NCBI GenBank assembly: GCA_942492065.1
Contig: CALODV010000013.1
Span: forward strand, 248,001 to 312,000
DNA from: G963665815 sp942492065
GTDB lineage: Bacteria; Cloacimonadota; Cloacimonadia; Cloacimonadales; JAIOQZ01
Length of the DNA stretch: 64,000 nucleotides
Direction: 5' to 3'
Of the stretch, positions 35,887 to 44,306 are shown piece by piece. Made by a program: the position numbers and the translations under genes. The notes under the pieces are model-generated. The model searched no databases. It saw only the letters and a program-made list of their open reading frames with translations, and was not told the DNA's origin. Position 1 is the first letter of the stretch. Each line of letters starts with the position of its first letter.

Positions 35887-36342
35887 ATGCCATTAAAAGA
35901 ATACCAGCAATATCTTGTTAAAGAAAGTGAAATGGTCAAGAAGATCAGATATATTTACAGATTTCCCAATAACTTTGGACTGTCCCTTGATGTCTATAAA
36001 GACGGATTAATGGACTGTGAATGTTATACAGGTTACTGGGACAACGGTAAATGGACTAAAGATGTTGTTCGTATGCCCCTGAATAATAAACTTTTTATTG
36101 AAGATGAAGAAGATGCAGCTCCTATTATGGATAAGATCATTAAACTTCCTGATTCTAAAAAGTATTACGAATACATTGGATTGATAGATCAAGACAAGGA
36201 AAACGAACTTGGATACAAGAAACATGCAGTTGTTACATTCCAGAACGGAAATACAGAAGCACTGAAAGAAATACTTGTTAATCTTATTGATATTCATCAG
36301 GAAGAAATCAGAAAACTCAGCGAAGTACTTAAACTTTGCTAA
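35887..36342 (+). CDS. Conserved-looking small soluble protein of unknown function
   Basis: The product has 151 residues from the ATG at 35887; the ATG at 35875 holds the GAGG ribosome site of the later one. No signal peptide, membrane helix or known motif. Composition is charged, with segments VKKIRYIYRFPNNFGLSLDVYKDG and EILVNLIDIHQEEIRKLSEVLKL (a C-terminal helix). It has its own strong promoter and terminator and so is probably well expressed. Not recognised. Confidence 0.65.
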   Translation: MPLKEYQQYLVKESEMVKKIRYIYRFPNNFGLSLDVYKDGLMDCECYTGYWDNGKWTKDVVRMPLNNKLFIEDEEDAAPIMDKIIKLPDSKKYYEYIGLIDQDKENELGYKKHAVVTFQNGNTEALKEILVNLIDIHQEEIRKLSEVLKLC

Positions 36343-36362
36343 ACAATATATATCACTTTTGT

Positions 36363-36390
36363 AGCCCGGAGTTATTCTTCGGGCTTTTTT
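36363..36390 (+). terminator. Terminator after the 151-aa gene
   Basis: AGCCCGGAG pairs with CTTCGGGCT (with one G-T) and is followed by six T, 20 bp after the stop. Confidence 0.85.
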
Positions 36391-36449
36391 ATGATATTAG
36401 TTAAAATGGCTGCAGCAAAAAAGATTAAAATTATTACTGAACATCTCAT
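36372..36449 (-). CDS. Possible 25-residue membrane peptide
   Basis: Minus-strand ATG at 36449 follows GAGGAGAAATCA, an excellent ribosome site. It encodes 25 residues with one hydrophobic helix (CSVIILIFFAAAILTNII) and a charged tail KKPEE. Its end overlaps the plus-strand terminator hairpin. A small membrane protein is plausible; without homologues it remains tentative. Confidence 0.35.
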   Translation of the reverse strand: MRCSVIILIFFAAAILTNIIKKPEE

Positions 36450-36604
36450 TGATTTCTCCTCAGTTATTTATGACAAGACAATCACTATTGTTAAGATGTA
36501 AAGCTGATATTTACTGGTTGTTTATTTCTTGATTATTCAATCTACTATTGCATATGACAGCTATATCATGTTATAGGCTCCGAATCTCACTATACTGTCT
36601 ACAG

Positions 36605-37762
36605 CTATTTTAGGGTACTATTGACTCTGATTACCGGAACGAACATCTCATCTTCTGATAAACCACCGTGATAGCCAATAAAGTCTGGAACCTGCTCACC
36701 ATAAACAGCATCACATAAAATAGAATTATCCTTGAATAATCCAATAAAATCCCCAACCCTGTCATCAAACTTAGAATTCTTTTCAGCAATACCGAAAATG
36801 CCTGATTCTATTGCCTCTTTTCTGGTAATCAATTCAACTCGTTCACTGAAATTATTTTTTACATATTTTCTGAATTTCTCAACACAATCCGATTTCACGT
36901 AGAAGTAAGGTGCTCTCGGTTCTCCGCATAATGGCAGTATAAGACATTCATGCAGTTCAGGGTGATCAGTCAGAAAAATCTTTTTGTTCTGATCAACATT
37001 AATATGCCCGTGATCAGCAGTTATTACTATCTCAAAGTCCTTTCCTGCAAAGCTTTGAACCAGATTTTCTATTCTATTGTTAAGATCGAGCAGATGAGAA
37101 GTAGACTCTTCAGATTCGGTTCCTGTCTGATGACAAAGCTTGTCGTAATATGACCAATAGGCATATACAAACTTATCATCTTCAGAAATATTGACAGCTG
37201 TGTGAATATTGTCAAAAAACTCATCAAGGTCATTATATCCCATCTTAACTGAATCTCCACAGGCAATAGATGAGAAAACAGAATTTATGATTTTTTCAGG
37301 ACTGATGTAATACGAGGTCCTTTTAATCTGAGGAAAAACACTCTTGAAGTTATATACAGCATCCCCCGGAATATTGTATTCCTCGAACACATATCTTGGA
37401 CTGAAAGGTAAAGCGAGAGAAGCCGCACCAAGCTCTCGCATGTACATGTACCAACCGGTTACGGCATGTTCCAGAGGAGCAACACCACTAACAAAACTTG
37501 TGATCGCAGCAGCTGTTGTAGTGGGAAAAACAGATGTGATTCGCTGTTTTAAATGATTATTAAGGAACTTAGCAGAGTTTAATGCTTTCACCTGATTGTA
37601 CCCCATTCCATCCAGAATAATAAACACAATGTTTTTCTTCTTTTTAAGTGCCTTTATATCAAAATCTTTCAGTTCACCTGTATGCAGGTTTCCGCCCATT
37701 GACTTTACCAGAGAACTTACAAGATTGATTATACTGTTGTTCTCATACTGTGGATAATTCAC
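36605..37762 (-). CDS. Alkaline-phosphatase-superfamily phosphodiesterase/pyrophosphatase
   Basis: The product has 385 residues starting with GTG at 37762 behind AAGGAG. The metal and nucleophile motifs of the type I phosphodiesterase/nucleotide pyrophosphatase family are present: FIILDGMGYNQV, FPTTTAAAITSFVSG (catalytic Thr), and ITADHGHINV (metal-binding His). No signal peptide, so the enzyme is cytoplasmic, which is less usual for the family. It hydrolyses phosphodiester or pyrophosphate bonds; substrate unknown. Single gene. Confidence 0.88.
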   Translation of the reverse strand: MNYPQYENNSIINLVSSLVKSMGGNLHTGELKDFDIKALKKKKNIVFIILDGMGYNQVKALNSAKFLNNHLKQRITSVFPTTTAAAITSFVSGVAPLEHAVTGWYMYMRELGAASLALPFSPRYVFEEYNIPGDAVYNFKSVFPQIKRTSYYISPEKIINSVFSSIACGDSVKMGYNDLDEFFDNIHTAVNISEDDKFVYAYWSYYDKLCHQTGTESEESTSHLLDLNNRIENLVQSFAGKDFEIVITADHGHINVDQNKKIFLTDHPELHECLILPLCGEPRAPYFYVKSDCVEKFRKYVKNNFSERVELITRKEAIESGIFGIAEKNSKFDDRVGDFIGLFKDNSILCDAVYGEQVPDFIGYHGGLSEDEMFVPVIRVNSTLK

Positions 37763-37843
37763 AACAACTCCTTTAAATCCAAATTAACCTTATATAATAA
37801 TCATAGTAGTGTTTTCGTCAAGCAGGAAATTGAATTATCGGTA

Positions 37844-38314
37844 TCAGATGTTATTTTCTCTTATTAATGCTGCTACTTTTGCACTGTCGAAATATGTGAA
37901 TCTGCATATCTCATCTATATCCAATCCTTCCTTGTGAAGACGTACTGCCAGATATTCCAATGACTCCCCCACTTCAATTATATGTCCATCCGGATCGTAA
38001 AATCTCATGACTAACTGCCTCCACGGCTGTTCTCTCGGCTCATGAATAAACTCAACATGATTGTCTTTCAGCTTATTGAAAAGGTCGTTTACTTTATTTT
38101 CCTCAAAGTATAGCTCAAAACTGTTTGATTTGTGCAGGATTTCTTTCCCGTTTATCAGATTTTGAAAGTGTTTTCTGTCATGAATGGCAAAACCGCCCTC
38201 AAAAGCAACATTCTCACCATAGTCTTCAGTGACTTTCATTCCCAGAATTTCTTCATAGAACTTTCTTGAGCGTTCGACATTTTCTACTGCAATTAAAGAG
38301 CACACATATCTCAT
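37844..38314 (-). CDS. VOC (glyoxalase/bleomycin-resistance) family protein
   Basis: The product has 156 residues. A vicinal-oxygen-chelate fold: LIAVENVERSRKFYEEILGMKVTEDYGENVAFEGG and VMRFYDPDGHIIEVGESL, containing the typical FYDPDGHIIEV signature. The C-terminal 35 residues (LHKEGLDIDEICRFTYFDSAKV) are an added helical tail. Members bind a metal and act as lyases, isomerases, dioxygenases or resistance proteins; the role here is unknown. Confidence 0.88.
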   Translation of the reverse strand: MRYVCSLIAVENVERSRKFYEEILGMKVTEDYGENVAFEGGFAIHDRKHFQNLINGKEILHKSNSFELYFEENKVNDLFNKLKDNHVEFIHEPREQPWRQLVMRFYDPDGHIIEVGESLEYLAVRLHKEGLDIDEICRFTYFDSAKVAALIRENNI

Positions 38315-38494
38315 AGATTTACCTCATCTTATTATATCATCTAACATAATAACTCGTTTTTGATTATCCATCAAATTTCAATCATTTTTCTTACTGAAAG
38401 TTTTTTGCTCAATATATTTCTTGTAATATAGACAAAAAAAATGTATCAGTTCTAAATTTACTTAATTTTTCTACAAAAATATTTCGGGATTAAT

Positions 38495-39032
38495 ATGAGA
38501 TTATCAGCAAAATTCACAGATAAAAAACTAATGATTGCCTTAGTTATTGTTGTTCTTTCAGTTCTGATTTACCTTTCATACTACATATACCTGTTCATAC
38601 CTTCGCGGGATACTATTAAAGATCATATTCTGAAAGAATTCATTGCTAAGTCAAAAACAAAAGCAATAATATTTGAAAATACTTTATCTCAGTATATTCA
38701 AGGTGCGAACAGTTTAAGCAGCAGATCAATGATAAGACTGAAGATTATAGATTTTTACGATAAAAAGATAAGTGTTGAACAGTTGAAAAGCTATACACTC
38801 CCCAAATTCAAAGATGGAGTTGAAGCTCTGGAATACTTTGTTTATGCCCGGTGAGAGATTATTGAGGAGAATGAAAGATCAAGCAATTTAAACTATCAAT
38901 ATGAAGTAGAGTTAAGAAAAAAACGGCAATATAATTATTACTCATATCAGTGAAGACGTTGGGGACTTTAATGGTCTCAAAGCATATTTTTGTATTATTC
39001 GGGATATTACAAGACAGAAGGAATTTCAGTAA
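38495..39032 (+). pseudogene. Broken membrane sensor gene with PAS domain remnant
   Basis: The first 119 codons (38495-38854) encode a membrane-anchored N-terminus (MIALVIVVLSVLIYLSYYIYLFI, then an extracytoplasmic helical region). A TGA at 38852-38854 interrupts it. The same frame continues with EIIEENERS...EVELRKK, as at the start of a PAS domain. At a run of seven A (near 38937-38943) the reading shifts; in another frame it gives NGNIIITHISEDVG and IIRDITRQKEFQ, the end of a PAS domain. One stop and one frameshift therefore separate pieces of what looks like one sensor kinase or signalling gene. A sequencing error at the homopolymer could explain the shift, but not the TGA. Confidence 0.7.
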
Positions 39033-39035
39033 ACA

Positions 39036-39275
39036 ATGAGAACAAACATACAGCAAGGTCACGCATCAGGATACCTCATAACAATGTGTGCCAGCTGCCA
39101 ATCAATAAAAGATGATGAAAAAGGAGAAAATCCATGGGTTAAGCCTGCCGAATACATTACTGAAAGGCTTCCGGATGTTCAATTTTCACACGGTATATGC
39201 CCTGACTGTGCTGCAAGGCTTTACCCGGAGGTCAACAGAAGGAAATTAAAAGAAGACACTGATAATCTTGTTTGA
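39036..39275 (+). pseudogene. C-terminal Cys-rich module of the broken sensor gene
   Basis: The 79 codons contain MCASCQSIKDDEKGENPWVK, EYITERL and FSHGICPDCAARLYPE. This CASC...HGICPDCA...LYPE pattern is a familiar C-terminal module of PAS-containing signalling proteins. It is in the same frame as the end of the PAS piece, separated by one TAA at 39030, and its ribosome site is weak. I read it as the last part of the disrupted sensor; an independent small protein is the alternative. Confidence 0.6.
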
Positions 39276-39315
39276 AGTATCATACTGCAATTAAGATTAC
39301 AATATTCAACACTAT

Positions 39316-39639
39316 TTATCCCGCACTACCCATAACTGCAACAAAACATGCACCTACCAGAATCAGTGCGAGTAATGGACTTAGTATCAAACCTAAAAGC
39401 AAAAAATACTGCTTCTTTCTAATACTAATATAAACAATACCAAGTACTACTAATATTGTTAAAGCATAAATTGTGTATGCTAAAAAAACATTTGATACTA
39501 CTGATGAGTTTGTTTGCGGTATTGCAATGACAAATATTAATGCAATCAGCACTGCACCTATAATAGCCCCAATAATAATATCTTTAAATTTTCTGTCAGT
39601 TTTGTTTTCTTTAAAAGAAAAATCCTGTTGTTTATCCAT
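39316..39639 (-). CDS. Small membrane protein (107 aa)
   Basis: The product has 107 residues behind AAGGAG. Soluble N-terminal 25 residues, then about three hydrophobic helices (IIIGAIIGAVLIALIFVIAI, LAYTIYALTILVVLGIVYI, YFLLLGLILSPLLALILVGACF). Last in a series of small membrane proteins downstream of the Lgt-like gene. No family recognised. Confidence 0.55.
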   Translation of the reverse strand: MDKQQDFSFKENKTDRKFKDIIIGAIIGAVLIALIFVIAIPQTNSSVVSNVFLAYTIYALTILVVLGIVYISIRKKQYFLLLGLILSPLLALILVGACFVAVMGSAG

Positions 39640-39663
39640 ATAAACTCCTTTGGGTTCTTAATC

Positions 39664-39942
39664 CTACAATGTGTATATCCAGGTGAAAGTACAGGCTCCA
39701 AAAATCAAAGCAAACACAACAACTGCTGAAATAAATCCATAAAACTGCGCACGGTTTTTCCCTCGAAGCCAGAAGAATACACATAATGATGCATAAACTA
39801 AGCCCATAATAATTATCAGAGTATTGGGCACGGAACCATCATCAATAATCTTTGGTAATCCAAACATTATGAATATAACAAAAAAAGCTATTAATAACAG
39901 CAATCCAATGAGCAATCCCTTAAAAAAAATGTTTTCTTTTTG
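39664..39942 (-). pseudogene. Frameshifted copy of the 91-aa membrane protein
   Basis: The main frame (39664-39915, TTG start) encodes LIGLLLLIAFFVIFIMFGLP and ends ALIFGACTFTWIYTL. It matches the gene at 40280-40555 along its length. The expected N-terminus NSKRKHFF is present from an ATG at about 39942, but a run of eight T (minus strand) puts it out of frame; seven T would restore MNSKRKHFFKGLLIG, parallel to SLNRKQFFKGLLIG in the other copy. Either a decaying tandem duplicate or a homopolymer sequencing error. Confidence 0.55.
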
Positions 39943-39945
39943 AGT

Positions 39946-40260
39946 TCATAAAATCTTATCCTTATCTCTTAAGAATGAAAATTCGCAATTTAACTGAATG
40001 GAAATATCAGACAGCTTCCGAAAAGTAAAAGACCTGCCAAAGCCTATGATCAGTCCTATACCCTTATCCAATTCACTTAAAACTCTTATCATGTAGAAAA
40101 TATTAAAAGCATAGAATCCGAGAAATAGCACATCAATAATAATAACACCTATCATCTTCAATCCCAGAATAGGTGCTAAAACATTGAATAATGATAAGAT
40201 AAATATGCTTATTACTCCTAAAACCAAACCATTTATAAATTCTTTTTTTTCAAAATCCAC
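39946..40260 (-). CDS. Small membrane protein (104 aa)
   Basis: The product has 104 residues starting with GTG at 40260 (AGGATG ahead). Three hydrophobic segments (GLVLGVISIFILSLFNVLAPILGL, VIIIDVLFLGFYAFNIFYMI) and a basic tail. It lies between the two copies of the FFKGLLIG family and begins similarly (DFEKKEFINGLVLG), so it may be a distant third copy. Unknown function. Confidence 0.5.
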   Translation of the reverse strand: MDFEKKEFINGLVLGVISIFILSLFNVLAPILGLKMIGVIIIDVLFLGFYAFNIFYMIRVLSELDKGIGLIIGFGRSFTFRKLSDISIQLNCEFSFLRDKDKIL

Positions 40261-40279
40261 TGTTCATCCTGATTTGTAT

Positions 40280-40555
40280 TTACATCAGTGTAAATATACA
40301 AGCTCCAAAAATTAATGCAAACACAGCTATTGCTGAAATAAATCCATAAAACAGCGCACGGTTTTTTCCTCGAAGCCATAACAATACACATAATGATGCA
40401 TAAACTAAGCCAAGAATAATTCTGAGTGTATTGGAAATAGATCCATCATCAAAGCCGTTTGGAAAGCCAAACATAATGGAAACAACAAAAAAAGCTGTCA
40501 GTAACAGCAATCCAATAAGCAACCCCTTAAAAAACTGTTTCCTGTTTAAGCTCAT
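40280..40555 (-). CDS. Small membrane protein (91 aa), intact duplicate
   Basis: The product has 91 residues from the ATG at 40555 (AGGAG 8 bp ahead); the earlier ATG at 40600 lacks a ribosome site. Three helices: GLLIGLLLLTAFFVVSIMFG, LRIILGLVYASLCVLLWL, FYGFISAIAVFALIFGACIF. It is highly similar to the frameshifted copy at 39664, so a tandem duplication. Unknown function. Confidence 0.55.
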   Translation of the reverse strand: MSLNRKQFFKGLLIGLLLLTAFFVVSIMFGFPNGFDDGSISNTLRIILGLVYASLCVLLWLRGKNRALFYGFISAIAVFALIFGACIFTLM

Positions 40556-40619
40556 AACATATTCTCCTGCTATTCCATAAACGCGACTATTATAATCCAT
40601 TTAGATCAAAAAAGTGAAT

Positions 40620-40850
40620 TTAAAACCTCCAGAAACAAGCGCCGAATAGCAATAAACTGACGATTGAGGAAAAAAAATATGTAAACATCATTCTATATTT
40701 CTGTTTGATATACATAGGAATAGCGGCAGCTATTATTACAAGCAAGCCTATAATAATCTTATACAATTTTACAGGGAAGACTCCCATTAAAACTATGGCT
40801 ACGGCAATACCAATTCCCAATCCTGCAACTAATTCGGCATCTTCACTCAT
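40620..40850 (-). CDS. Small membrane protein (76 aa) coupled to the Lgt-like gene
   Basis: The ATG at 40850 overlaps the end of the Lgt-like gene by 8 bp, so the two are co-translated. The 76 residues hold three hydrophobic stretches (LVAGLGIGIAVAIVLMGVFP, IIIGLLVIIAAAIPMYI, YFFSSIVSLLLFGACFW). The C-terminal LLFGACFW resembles the ends of the neighbouring small membrane proteins. Not recognised. Confidence 0.5.
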   Translation of the reverse strand: MSEDAELVAGLGIGIAVAIVLMGVFPVKLYKIIIGLLVIIAAAIPMYIKQKYRMMFTYFFSSIVSLLLFGACFWRF

Positions 40851-41616
40851 TTTCTTTGACACACTCTCTCCTCTTTTTCTCAAGCACATACTTAATGTTA
40901 ATAAACAGCAGCGCTCCGACAGATATATACTGGAACATAGTAAAACCGTAATAATAGACACTCTCCCGCAGATATTCCTCAAAAAATCTGAACGTGAAAT
41001 ATGAATTCATCAGCAGATAGAAAAGAAATCCGGGTTTTGCTTTCTTCCTTAGTTTCATCAGAACAGCAAACATTATAAGCATAAAGATAATCTCATAAAT
41101 CTGGGTTGGATGCCGCATAACACCATCACCCAGCTCAATCCCCCAGGGTAGACATGTCTCATGACCATAGCAGCAGCCCCGTAAAAGACAGCCCACTCTC
41201 CCTATTGCTACACCGATTGCTATAGCCGGAGCAAAGAAATTGCCTTTCTTTTCCTTAATCCCAAGTTTGCGTTTTGTTAGAATTACTGCAAGAGTTCCAC
41301 CGACCAATCCTCCGGTAATAGTCCTGCCTGCCAGAATCGGTCTTATATCAGGTAATGCCTGAACTATCTGCCGGAAATGCATAATCCAGATGGGCAGTTT
41401 AGCTCCAAGTACTCCTCCAATAAACGCTGCAATCAGCACAATAAAAGAGTTATCGCTCATCTTCTTGTCTTGTGCAGAAAGGTGCTTGTATACAATAAAT
41501 CCGACAATTATTCCCAGTGAAACAAACACCTCATATGAACCCAGTTTGAAGTTACCAATTTCAAGCAGATAAGGCTTTATTCCCCAGTTTTCGGGATGGC
41601 TGTGGCTGTCAATCAT
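40843..41616 (-). CDS. Lgt-family membrane protein lacking key Lgt residues
   Basis: The product has 257 residues with about seven membrane helices, similar to prolipoprotein diacylglyceryl transferase: GRTITGGLVGG, GRVGCLLRGCCYG, RHPTQIYE. In typical Lgt the first motif contains an essential His (FHGG; His103 in E. coli) and the second an Asn (GRxGNF; Asn146). Here they are Thr and Cys, and an extra CCYG is present, so classical lipoprotein acylation is doubtful. Its operon partners are a Tes-like radical-SAM enzyme and a membrane methyltransferase, which suggests another glycerolipid-related reaction. It overlaps both neighbours by 8 bp. Confidence 0.75.
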   Translation of the reverse strand: MIDSHSHPENWGIKPYLLEIGNFKLGSYEVFVSLGIIVGFIVYKHLSAQDKKMSDNSFIVLIAAFIGGVLGAKLPIWIMHFRQIVQALPDIRPILAGRTITGGLVGGTLAVILTKRKLGIKEKKGNFFAPAIAIGVAIGRVGCLLRGCCYGHETCLPWGIELGDGVMRHPTQIYEIIFMLIMFAVLMKLRKKAKPGFLFYLLMNSYFTFRFFEEYLRESVYYYGFTMFQYISVGALLFINIKYVLEKKRRECVKENE

Positions 41617-42031
41617 TCGACTTCCTTACAGAGCAGCAACCACCTTTGACACAGGAATAAATCTTTTCTCCCGGACAAAATCCAAATGAACTGACAGTCT
41701 TCATAATGGCAAAAATCAACACAGCACTCCAGGCAAAAAACAGGTTCAGGTAGACAAGTAGAAGACATATCCCGCTGAAACAGGATGCCAGAGTATGAAC
41801 AAATCTCATTGCATCGGCATTGACGATAACTTTCGGTGATTTTATAAGTAAACCAGCTGTGTAATTATACAGCAGAATCATAGGAGCTCTGTTAATCTTC
41901 AGCAAAGCTGAAAGCACGAAGATAACAAACACAATACCCAGCAGTATTTTAATCTTAAGTATGAAAGCTATCCAGAGCATTGCTGCCACACCGAATTTAC
42001 AGAACTTCAAAGAATATTTGTTTATTTCCAT
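41609..42031 (-). CDS. DUF4395-like membrane protein
   Basis: The product has 140 residues. Four hydrophobic helices and a C-terminal Cys-rich tail (FGFCPGEKIYSCVKGGCC). RFVHTLASCFSGICLLLVYL and the FGFCPG end resemble DUF4395 proteins, whose function is unknown; the match is by eye. It overlaps the preceding gene by 10 bp and the Lgt-like gene by 8 bp, so it is firmly part of this operon. The clustered Cys residues could bind metal or form disulfides at the membrane. Confidence 0.6.
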   Translation of the reverse strand: MEINKYSLKFCKFGVAAMLWIAFILKIKILLGIVFVIFVLSALLKINRAPMILLYNYTAGLLIKSPKVIVNADAMRFVHTLASCFSGICLLLVYLNLFFAWSAVLIFAIMKTVSSFGFCPGEKIYSCVKGGCCSVRKSND

Positions 42032-42603
42032 AATCTTACCTTTGGGAACAGCATTCCAACTTCTTTTTGGTACTGCCTGTATTCAGAGAATTTTTCCCTC
42101 AATATATTTTCTTCCTGTTTTGCCCGGTAGTACATAGCTGGGATAAAGATAACAGTGGTAGCAATAAAACACAGATAATTAGAATAGATCAGACCTGCAC
42201 CGAAGAACATCAGAATTATAGAAGAATATAACGGATGCCTGACAACCTGGTACATCCCTTTTCTTGAGAAAGAATGATCATCATATATCCTTATGTGGTT
42301 GCCCCAGTTTTTACCAAGATTCAGTCTACCCACAATATTAGCAGCACAGCCGGCAATTACAAAGAACATACCCACAGCAATAGAAATATTCAGAAGAGGA
42401 TTCTCTATCCTGTATCTGCCTATACCGAACATCAGAATAAAATACATGGCAACAGCAAAAGCAGACATTGATCCGGTTTCCACGATGCTCTTTTTTTCTT
42501 TATTCACCTTCTGCTCTCTACTGTTCATAAAGTTATAGATTATGGATATTGAAAGTGCCATAACGCTCAGCCCAACAGATAAATTAGCTATTTTGAAAAA
42601 CAT
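42022..42603 (-). CDS. Isoprenylcysteine-carboxyl-methyltransferase/PEMT-type membrane methyltransferase
   Basis: The product has 193 residues from the ATG at 42603, immediately after the radical-SAM stop with AGGGA ahead. Five membrane helices. The C-terminal signature of this SAM-dependent family is present: RHPLYSS, a long hydrophobic helix, then the acidic/aromatic stretch ENILREKFSEYRQYQKEV. Such enzymes methylate lipids or prenylated groups in the membrane. Context with a Tes-like enzyme points to a lipid substrate. The substrate is inferred, the fold is clear. Confidence 0.85.
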   Translation of the reverse strand: MFFKIANLSVGLSVMALSISIIYNFMNSREQKVNKEKKSIVETGSMSAFAVAMYFILMFGIGRYRIENPLLNISIAVGMFFVIAGCAANIVGRLNLGKNWGNHIRIYDDHSFSRKGMYQVVRHPLYSSIILMFFGAGLIYSNYLCFIATTVIFIPAMYYRAKQEENILREKFSEYRQYQKEVGMLFPKVRLWK

Positions 42604-42605
42604 TA

Positions 42606-43970
42606 TTAATCCCTGTAGAACATGTTGTACGCAGAAAATGGAATCCGCCTGAGATCCTCCGTTAATATATGAACGCATTCTTTCTGCATGGATTTCAGAT
42701 CAAAGTTGTATTTATCTACAAAAGAAGTTACACTGATACGGAATGTGTTTGTATTTATGTATTTAAGCTTTTCTTTTTTTGACTTGAATGCAAAGCTGAC
42801 AGGGATGATCGACTTCATATCTTTCAGAAAATTCATGCAGCTGCAGGTTCCTTCAATTGAGGATACAGATTCTTTTACCTTCTTCTTGATGATTCTATCC
42901 GCATCAAACGCAAAAGTATTATCTATAAGCGGAAGGTAATCTTCTATCTTCACGTTTCTGGTAACAGGTACAAACTGACCTTTCACTTTGCTGAGATATG
43001 TCACACCTACCCGTTCAACATTGCAGGGAAGCGGCACTATATCACCCTTTTGAAATACATCCGGAAGCTGGTTCTCAATACTGCGAATCACTCCGGACAG
43101 AGTAATCCTGTCAGATGTTGCCTCTTTGTTAAATCTGCCAAAATATGCTACAGGCTGAAGATTAACTCCACGCACTCCTTCTGTTTCCATACCGAACTCA
43201 ATAATCTTGCCAAGCTGGTGATCATTTAACCCTTTCTGAACAGTTACCACAAGCGTTACGGGAATTTTGAACATAGTCAGCACTTTCACAGCGTTCAGTT
43301 TTTGTTCCAGAATATCTCTGCCACGTAAAGTTCGGTATATTTCCGAATCAAAACCATCAAACTGGAGATATACTTCAAATCCCCCTTCGAATTTGCTGAG
43401 ATCTGAGACAAACTCCAGATCATCTGCAATGCGCAATCCGTTAGTGTTCAGCATCACATAGCGTATTTTCTTCTTACGAGCCATTTCTATGATTTTTATT
43501 ATATCCGGGTGGGTTGTCGGTTCTCCCCCGCTGATCTGCAGAATCTCTGCTTCTCCACCTTCACTCTGCACAAAGAAATCCAGCATTTTACTGATTCTAT
43601 CCAATGACATGAAGCTGCCTGAATCACTCTTAGCATAACACACCGGACAATTCAGGTCGCAATTTTCAGTGATCTCGACTAACCCAATGCAGGTATGCTG
43701 ATCGTGCTCAGGGCACAGTCCGCAATCCCATGGACAACCTTTTTTTATCTCTGTCTGAATCTCTGAAACAGTTCCGGGCTTATCGTACTTCCTTTTGTTC
43801 AGGTAATACTCTATGTCCACTTCAAAAAGTTCTTCGGTTATACCGTGTTCCTCGCAGTTTTTTTTCAGATAGACCTTGTTATCTCTGAAAATAATCTTTG
43901 CAGGAATTCTTTTATTGCACTCGGGGCAGATACTTATTGTAGCCTCGTGATATTTATAATTTCTATTCAT
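42606..43970 (-). CDS. Radical-SAM protein of the tetraether/membrane-spanning-lipid synthase (Tes/MJ0619) type
   Basis: The product has 454 residues from the ATG at 43970 (GAGG ahead; a longer frame to 43988 contains that ribosome site). An N-terminal zinc-ribbon-like CPEC, then GCPWDCGLCPEHDQHTC just before the radical-SAM cluster motif CDLNCPVCYA, and ISGGEPTTHPDI. This Cys arrangement, extra cluster-like CxxxCxxCxxH followed by CxxxCxxC, is that of the Tes/MJ0619 family, which joins lipid alkyl chains to make tetraether or membrane-spanning lipids in archaea and some bacteria. Two more Cys lie in CSCMNFL. It is the first gene of an operon with the methyltransferase, DUF4395-like and Lgt-like proteins. 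The exact reaction is not proven. Confidence 0.8.
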   Translation of the reverse strand: MNRNYKYHEATISICPECNKRIPAKIIFRDNKVYLKKNCEEHGITEELFEVDIEYYLNKRKYDKPGTVSEIQTEIKKGCPWDCGLCPEHDQHTCIGLVEITENCDLNCPVCYAKSDSGSFMSLDRISKMLDFFVQSEGGEAEILQISGGEPTTHPDIIKIIEMARKKKIRYVMLNTNGLRIADDLEFVSDLSKFEGGFEVYLQFDGFDSEIYRTLRGRDILEQKLNAVKVLTMFKIPVTLVVTVQKGLNDHQLGKIIEFGMETEGVRGVNLQPVAYFGRFNKEATSDRITLSGVIRSIENQLPDVFQKGDIVPLPCNVERVGVTYLSKVKGQFVPVTRNVKIEDYLPLIDNTFAFDADRIIKKKVKESVSSIEGTCSCMNFLKDMKSIIPVSFAFKSKKEKLKYINTNTFRISVTSFVDKYNFDLKSMQKECVHILTEDLRRIPFSAYNMFYRD

Positions 43971-44306
43971 TTTTGCCTCATAAACCAATACGGACTAAAT
44001 ATTAACTGATTTGCAAGTTTTATTTGCGGAAATATTGCAGATGTATGATGAAAAAAATGACTTTTATTCAGGCTACATTTACTTTTTATCAGATATTTAA
44101 ACATATAAACGTCATAAACTCCTTAACAAATGATGGACTAATTTCTTAAATTAAATCGAGAATTGATTAACTAATTGAAAACTTGCTAATATATTTTACA
44201 CTTATGGAATACGAATATCTTGACAGAAGCTTAAAACAATACAGTGTTTTGTATAAAGTAGTATTTCCATAACAATTCACTATTGAAAAGTAAATAAGGA
44301 GTAAAC
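43971..44306. other. Divergent spacer between the lipid operon and the secreted-protein gene
   Basis: About 335 bases, AT-rich, no gene. A weak plus-strand promoter candidate is TTGAAA (44175-44180) with TACACT (44197-44202), 16 bp apart. A TTGACA at 44220 has no well-spaced partner. The minus-strand promoter for the radical-SAM operon must also lie here. Confidence 0.35.
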
